From Tabrizicola_A sp965284335 (GTDB lineage: Bacteria > Pseudomonadota > Alphaproteobacteria > Rhodobacterales > Rhodobacteraceae), in the NCBI RefSeq assembly GCF_965284335.1, contig NZ_OZ260076.1: a stretch of DNA of 64,000 nucleotides; one strand, written 5' to 3'. Within the stretch, counting starts at the first letter, position 1, and every line of letters begins with the position of its first letter. This document shows positions 60,083-64,000 of this stretch, piece after piece. The notes beneath the pieces were generated by a model. It made no database searches. It saw nothing but the letters and a program-made list of their open reading frames with translations, and was not told the DNA's origin. The position numbers were made by a program, and so were the translations under genes.

Positions 60083-60379
60083 ATGCCCGGCGGCCCATTA
60101 TTTCTGGCCCGCGCCGTCTATCGCCGCCGTCGTTTGCGCGATGCAGCGCGGTTACTGCCGGTGGTTGGGCTGTTCTTGATGCTGCTGCCTGCGCTGGGGC
60201 GTGACTCGGCGGGCGATGTGGGCGACGGGATTTATCTTTTCGTGCTTTGGGCCTTGCTGATTGTCGCCGCTGCGGTTTTGGCACCCGGCCTATCGGCGCA
60301 AGACAGCGAGGGGGGCAGCGACCCTTTGGTTGACCCGCCCGCGCTGCCACCTGCCTCTGATTTGCAGGGTCAGCGCTGA
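60083..60379 (+). CDS. small membrane protein in a two-component operon
   Basis: 98 residues with two hydrophobic helices (LLPVVGLFLMLLPAL and YLFVLWALLIVAAAVLAPGL) and a Pro/Ser-rich tail. Its N-terminal part is strongly basic (YRRRRLRDAARLL). GAAGGA precedes the ATG. It sits tightly between the receiver gene and the kinase gene, so it may belong to the sensor complex. No family recognised. Confidence 0.7.
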   Translation: MPGGPLFLARAVYRRRRLRDAARLLPVVGLFLMLLPALGRDSAGDVGDGIYLFVLWALLIVAAAVLAPGLSAQDSEGGSDPLVDPPALPPASDLQGQR

Positions 60380-60380
60380 T

Positions 60381-63080
60381 ATGCCGTTCAATCTACTGGT
60401 TCTGTCCTGTCTGATCTATGTGGCCTTCCTGTTTTCGGTCGCATTCATGGTCGAGCGCCGGGCGGCCCAAGGGAATATGGGATTTCTGCGATCCCCTTTG
60501 ATCTACACGCTGTCACTCTCCATCTATTGCACCGCTTGGACCTTTTACGGCGCTGTTGGCTATGCCGCGCGGTCGGGGCTAGAGTTTTTGACGATCTATC
60601 TTGGCCCAACGCTGGTGTTCGTGGGCTGGTGGCTGATCTTGCGCAAGCTGGTGCGGATTGGGCGCCAACAACGCGTCACCTCAATCGCCGATCTGATCTC
60701 CAGCCGCTTTGGCAAATCCAACATCCTTGGCGTGGTCGTCACGCTGATCGCAGTCGTGGCCACCACGCCCTATATCGCGCTGCAATTGCAATCGATGACG
60801 CTGTCCTTTTCGGTCTTTGCCCAAGACACCCCCGAGGCATGGCTCTTGCCGGGCCATGAGGATATTGCGCTGTGGGTGGCGGCGGGGCTGGCGCTCTTCA
60901 CCATTTTGTTCGGCACCCGCAACCTTGATGCCAAAGAACAGCACCACGGGATTGTCACCGCCATCGCGGTTGAGGCGGTGGTCAAGCTGGTGGCGCTGCT
61001 GGCGGTTGGGATCTTCGTGGTTTGGGGCTTGGCTGGCGGTGTGGGCGCGGTGATCGACAAGATCGCGGCGGTGGATTTGCCGGGCTGGCAGATGCAAACC
61101 GACCGCTGGATCGGCCTGATCGCGCTCTCGGCCGCCGCTGTTATCAGCCTGCCGCGGATGTTTCAGGTCATGGTGGTGGAAAACGTCGATGAGGCGCATC
61201 TTGCGCGCGCCTCATGGGCCTTTCCGCTCTATCTGTTCGCCATGAGTCTGTTCATCCTGCCCATCGCCGTGGTGGGGCTGGAACTGATGCCCGCCGAGGC
61301 TAACCCCGATATGTTGGTGCTGACGCTGCCTTTGTCCGAAGGGCAGGGCGGCTTGGCGATGCTGGCCTTTTTGGGCGGGTTTTCCAGCGCCACCTCGATG
61401 GTGATCGTGGAAACCATCGCGCTGGCCACGATGATTTCCAACAACGTTGTCATGCCCTTGTGGCTGCGTCTGCGGCCTGATGCGGCAATGTCGGGCAATC
61501 TGCGCAGCGGTGTTTTGCTGTCACGACGTCTGGCGATTGTTGGGGTTTTGGGCCTTGGCTTCCTCTATTACCGCATCTCTGGCGGCTCGGCGGCCCTTGC
61601 CGCCATTGGCCTGATCGCCTTTGCGGGCATGGCCCAGTTTTTGCCTGCCTTGCTGGGCGGCATCTTTTGGCGCGGCGCGACAAAGCTTGGGGCGCTGAGC
61701 GGGCTTTTGGTTGGCTTTGTGATCTGGGCCTATACGCTGTTTCTGCCCTCTTTCGGTGAAGGGGCGGTGCTGTCAGCACAGGTTTTTGCCGAGGGTGCCT
61801 TTGGCCTTGATTGGCTCCGCCCGCGGGCTTTGTTTGGCACCGAAGGCATGGATCCCTTGGTGCATTCGGTCTTTTGGTCCTTGACGCTGAACACGCTGTG
61901 CTTTGCGTTTTTCTCGCTGATCACCTTTCCCGATCCGGTGGAACGCATTCAAGGCGTGGCCTTTGTCAACGCCTTTGACCGCGAGGCGCAGGCCGAACGC
62001 CTGGGCTGGAGCCATGGTCAGGCCGAGCCAGAGGCGCTTTTGGCCTTGGCCCAGCGCATCTTGGGCGAAGAGGCCCTGACCTTTTTCGAAGCCCAAGCCC
62101 GCGCGCAAGGCAAAGAAGGCTTCCTGCCCGATCTGACGCCAGAGTTTCTGGCCGAGGCCGAGCGGCGTTTGGCCGGATCGGTCGGCGCGGCCACAGCCCA
62201 TGCGATGATCAGCCAGCTCTTTGGCCGTGCGACCGTGACGGTCGAGGACCTGATGGCGGTGGCCAATGAAACCGCGCAGATCATGGAATATTCCGCCAAG
62301 CTCGAGGCCAAGCAGGAAGAGCTTTCGCGCGCCGCGCGCCAGCTGCGCGAGGTGAATGAAAAGCTGACGCAGCTTTCGGTGCAAAAAGACGCGTTTCTTA
62401 GCCAGATCAGCCATGAGCTGCGCACGCCCATGACCTCGATCCGCGCCTTTTCCGAAATTCTGACCGAAGGCGATGTGCCGCCTCAGATGGTGCAAGACTC
62501 CGGCCGCATCATCCATTCCGAAGCCGTGCGCCTGACCCGGCTTTTGGATGATCTGTTGGATTTGTCGGTCTTGGAAAACGGCTCGGTGCAGCTGAACCTT
62601 GATCTGGTGCATCTGGGCAGCATGATTGACCGCGCCGTGCAAGCCGCCAGCCAAACCCGGCCTGACCGCGCCTTTGAGATCATTCGCGACCCGGTGGCCG
62701 AAGAAATTCATTTGATGACCGACCCTGACCGTCTGGTGCAGGTGTTTATCAACCTGATTTCCAATGCGCGGAAATATTGCGATGCCGATCCGGGTGTCCT
62801 GCGCATTGCTGTGCGCCAAAAGGCCGGGCGGATCACGGTGGATTTCATCGACAACGGCAAAGGGATTCCCAAGGAATCGCAACGGCTTATCTTTGAGAAA
62901 TTCGCACGCCTAACCGATCAGATGCGCGCCGGGGGTGCGGGCCTTGGGCTGGCCATCGTGCGTGAGATCATGACCAATCTGGGCGGGTCGATCACCTATC
63001 TGCCCGGCCAGCGCGGGGCGGCCTTTCGCGTGATGCTGCCGTTGCGGTTGGAAAAACCCGCGGGCGTGGCGCGGTCGTAA
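60381..63080 (+). CDS. histidine kinase with solute-symporter-like sensor domain (CbrA-like)
   Basis: 899 residues. About residues 1-500 are a sodium/solute symporter (SSS) domain with 12 or more helices (SIYCTAWTFYGAVGYAARSG; FLGGFSSATSMVIVETIAL). A linker with predicted coiled coil (EAKQEELSRAARQLREVNEK) leads to the HisKA domain (His678 in FLSQISHELRTPM). The HATPase domain shows NLISNARKYC, DNGKGIP and GAGLGLAIV. There is no receiver domain; the receiver at 59711 is the likely partner. Start at ATG 60381. Confidence 0.93.
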   Translation: MPFNLLVLSCLIYVAFLFSVAFMVERRAAQGNMGFLRSPLIYTLSLSIYCTAWTFYGAVGYAARSGLEFLTIYLGPTLVFVGWWLILRKLVRIGRQQRVTSIADLISSRFGKSNILGVVVTLIAVVATTPYIALQLQSMTLSFSVFAQDTPEAWLLPGHEDIALWVAAGLALFTILFGTRNLDAKEQHHGIVTAIAVEAVVKLVALLAVGIFVVWGLAGGVGAVIDKIAAVDLPGWQMQTDRWIGLIALSAAAVISLPRMFQVMVVENVDEAHLARASWAFPLYLFAMSLFILPIAVVGLELMPAEANPDMLVLTLPLSEGQGGLAMLAFLGGFSSATSMVIVETIALATMISNNVVMPLWLRLRPDAAMSGNLRSGVLLSRRLAIVGVLGLGFLYYRISGGSAALAAIGLIAFAGMAQFLPALLGGIFWRGATKLGALSGLLVGFVIWAYTLFLPSFGEGAVLSAQVFAEGAFGLDWLRPRALFGTEGMDPLVHSVFWSLTLNTLCFAFFSLITFPDPVERIQGVAFVNAFDREAQAERLGWSHGQAEPEALLALAQRILGEEALTFFEAQARAQGKEGFLPDLTPEFLAEAERRLAGSVGAATAHAMISQLFGRATVTVEDLMAVANETAQIMEYSAKLEAKQEELSRAARQLREVNEKLTQLSVQKDAFLSQISHELRTPMTSIRAFSEILTEGDVPPQMVQDSGRIIHSEAVRLTRLLDDLLDLSVLENGSVQLNLDLVHLGSMIDRAVQAASQTRPDRAFEIIRDPVAEEIHLMTDPDRLVQVFINLISNARKYCDADPGVLRIAVRQKAGRITVDFIDNGKGIPKESQRLIFEKFARLTDQMRAGGAGLGLAIVREIMTNLGGSITYLPGQRGAAFRVMLPLRLEKPAGVARS

Positions 63081-63137
63081 AGGCTTTGGCAACCTTCGCA
63101 TGGCAAGACTGGGCCGTGAACAGCTGCGGAGGGCAGG

Positions 63138-64000
63138 GTGTCAGGGGTGGATCGGGGGCAAGACGGGGTGATCCGGCGCAAGGTTAATGCCGTGCGTGGT
63201 GAAATCTTGGAAGGTGGTCCCGGGGCCGATCGGGGCTGGCGGCTGGCCTTGGCGCGTGCCGCGCGCGATCAGCTCAAGGCCGCGCTCGATGTGAAATCCA
63301 TGATGCTCTCGCGCGTCAGTCTGGCCGAGGTGTTGGAACTGCCGCCCAGCCTGTCGCTTTTGGCCGTGTTGGAAGGCCCGGGCGAAGGGCTGGGGATGCT
63401 GGCCATCGCGCCCGATCTGTTCCCCGCGATGATCGAGGTTTTGACCATCGGTCGCACACAAGGTGCAGTCGCGGCCCCCCGCAAACCCACCCGCACCGAT
63501 GCCGCCATGCTGGCCCCGATGATTGACGCGGCCTTGATCGACCTAGAGGTTGGCCTTGCCGAAGAGGCAGATCTGATCTGGGCAGGCGGCTGGCGCTATG
63601 CCTCTTTCTTGGATGATCCGCGCCCCCTTGGGCTGATGCTTGAGGATATCAGCTATCGGCTTTTGACGGCAGAGGTTGATCTGGGCCATGGCGCGCGGCG
63701 TGGCCGGTTGATGTTGGCCCTGCCGGCCGAGGGGCGGGGGCAGGCCCCAAAGCGGCACAGTGGCCCCGCCTCTGGCGATGCTGTCGCCTTGGGCCGGGCC
63801 TTTGCCGATGCCTTGGCCGATGAAGTCTCGCAGGCCGAAGCGCGGCTTGAGGCGGTCTTGACCCGGCTCTGCCTGCCGCTTTCGCGGGTGATTGGGCTTG
63901 CCGTGGGGGATGTTTTGCCGCTCAGCGCCGCAGCGCTGGATCGGATCAGCCTAGAAGGCGTGGATGGCCGCCAGATGGCCGAGGGCAAGCTGGGGCAGAG
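63138..64000 (+). CDS. FliM/FliN-family (SpoA) flagellar switch-like protein, 3' end outside the window
   Basis: The frame is open from GTG 63138 (GGAGGG upstream) to the window end, 287 codons. The middle part (LSLLAVLEGPGEGLGMLAIA, then PAMIEVLTIGRT) is like the FliM middle domain. The last visible part (LPLSRVIGLAVGDVLPLSAA, then ALDRISLEGVDG) is the start of a SpoA domain. It may be a short FliM in the flagellar C-ring. No other flagellar gene is visible here. Confidence 0.78.
   Translation, partial: MSGVDRGQDGVIRRKVNAVRGEILEGGPGADRGWRLALARAARDQLKAALDVKSMMLSRVSLAEVLELPPSLSLLAVLEGPGEGLGMLAIAPDLFPAMIEVLTIGRTQGAVAAPRKPTRTDAAMLAPMIDAALIDLEVGLAEEADLIWAGGWRYASFLDDPRPLGLMLEDISYRLLTAEVDLGHGARRGRLMLALPAEGRGQAPKRHSGPASGDAVALGRAFADALADEVSQAEARLEAVLTRLCLPLSRVIGLAVGDVLPLSAAALDRISLEGVDGRQMAEGKLGQ

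Overview
The window looks like chromosome of an alphaproteobacterium of the Rhodobacterales (Rhodobacter/Roseobacter relatives). The signs are a nuo-birA-coaX-rnj run, a tatABC cluster followed by a DUF815 ATPase, a soxBDAG sarcosine oxidase operon, a ScfR-type regulator, short dispersed repeats with a CCGAGGATATT core, high GC and frequent TTG leucine codons. I saw no rRNA, tRNA or CRISPR array.

Layout. 1-8.7 kb: end of the complex I operon (nuoK, L, M, N), then biotin ligase, type III pantothenate kinase and RNase J, closed by a strong terminator. 8.8-16.0 kb (minus strand): DEAD-box helicase, family 7 aldehyde dehydrogenase, EamA transporter, release factor 3 and a Hint-domain protein. 16.2-25.7 kb: an SDR with an altered catalytic site, an orphan ABC ATPase, a WYL regulator with a perfect palindromic operator, tatABC-DUF815, a CNNM/CBS protein, and surE-pcm-nlpD on the minus strand.

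25.9-38.9 kb is an island in the 5' end of dusA. A displaced dusA start, broken after 23 codons, lies at 25943-26014. The working dusA starts at 38855 with a new first segment. Copies of the dusA junction sequence at 26111 and 35246, and a weaker one at 37380, split the island into modules. The large module (26.1-35.2 kb) has a ubiquitin-like protein ending in Gly-Gly upstream of a DUF4132 (MolR-like) reading frame cut by two in-frame stops, a DUF6404-like membrane protein, a broken ParE-like toxin, a DKNYY-repeat gene truncated by an IS3-family element, and tiny ORFs. The next module (35.2-37.4 kb) has tetR-chorismate mutase divergent from a small membrane protein and a LysE exporter, with a duplicated operator between them. 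An IS21 remnant abuts dusA. No integrase is present.

38.9-48.0 kb: dusA, a 2-oxoglutarate dioxygenase-like gene, ccmI-ruvX-DUF1289 on the minus strand, and soxBDAG. 48.0-58.2 kb: a pyrimidine or hydantoin catabolic region with two RutR-like TetR regulators, twin RutR-type operators, an M20 amidohydrolase, dihydropyrimidinase and an ABC importer; a GT61 glycosyltransferase and a 48-residue ORF are embedded in it. 58.3-64.0 kb: a ScfR-type regulator, a receiver protein with a membrane protein and a symporter-fused histidine kinase, and a FliM-like protein that runs off the window.
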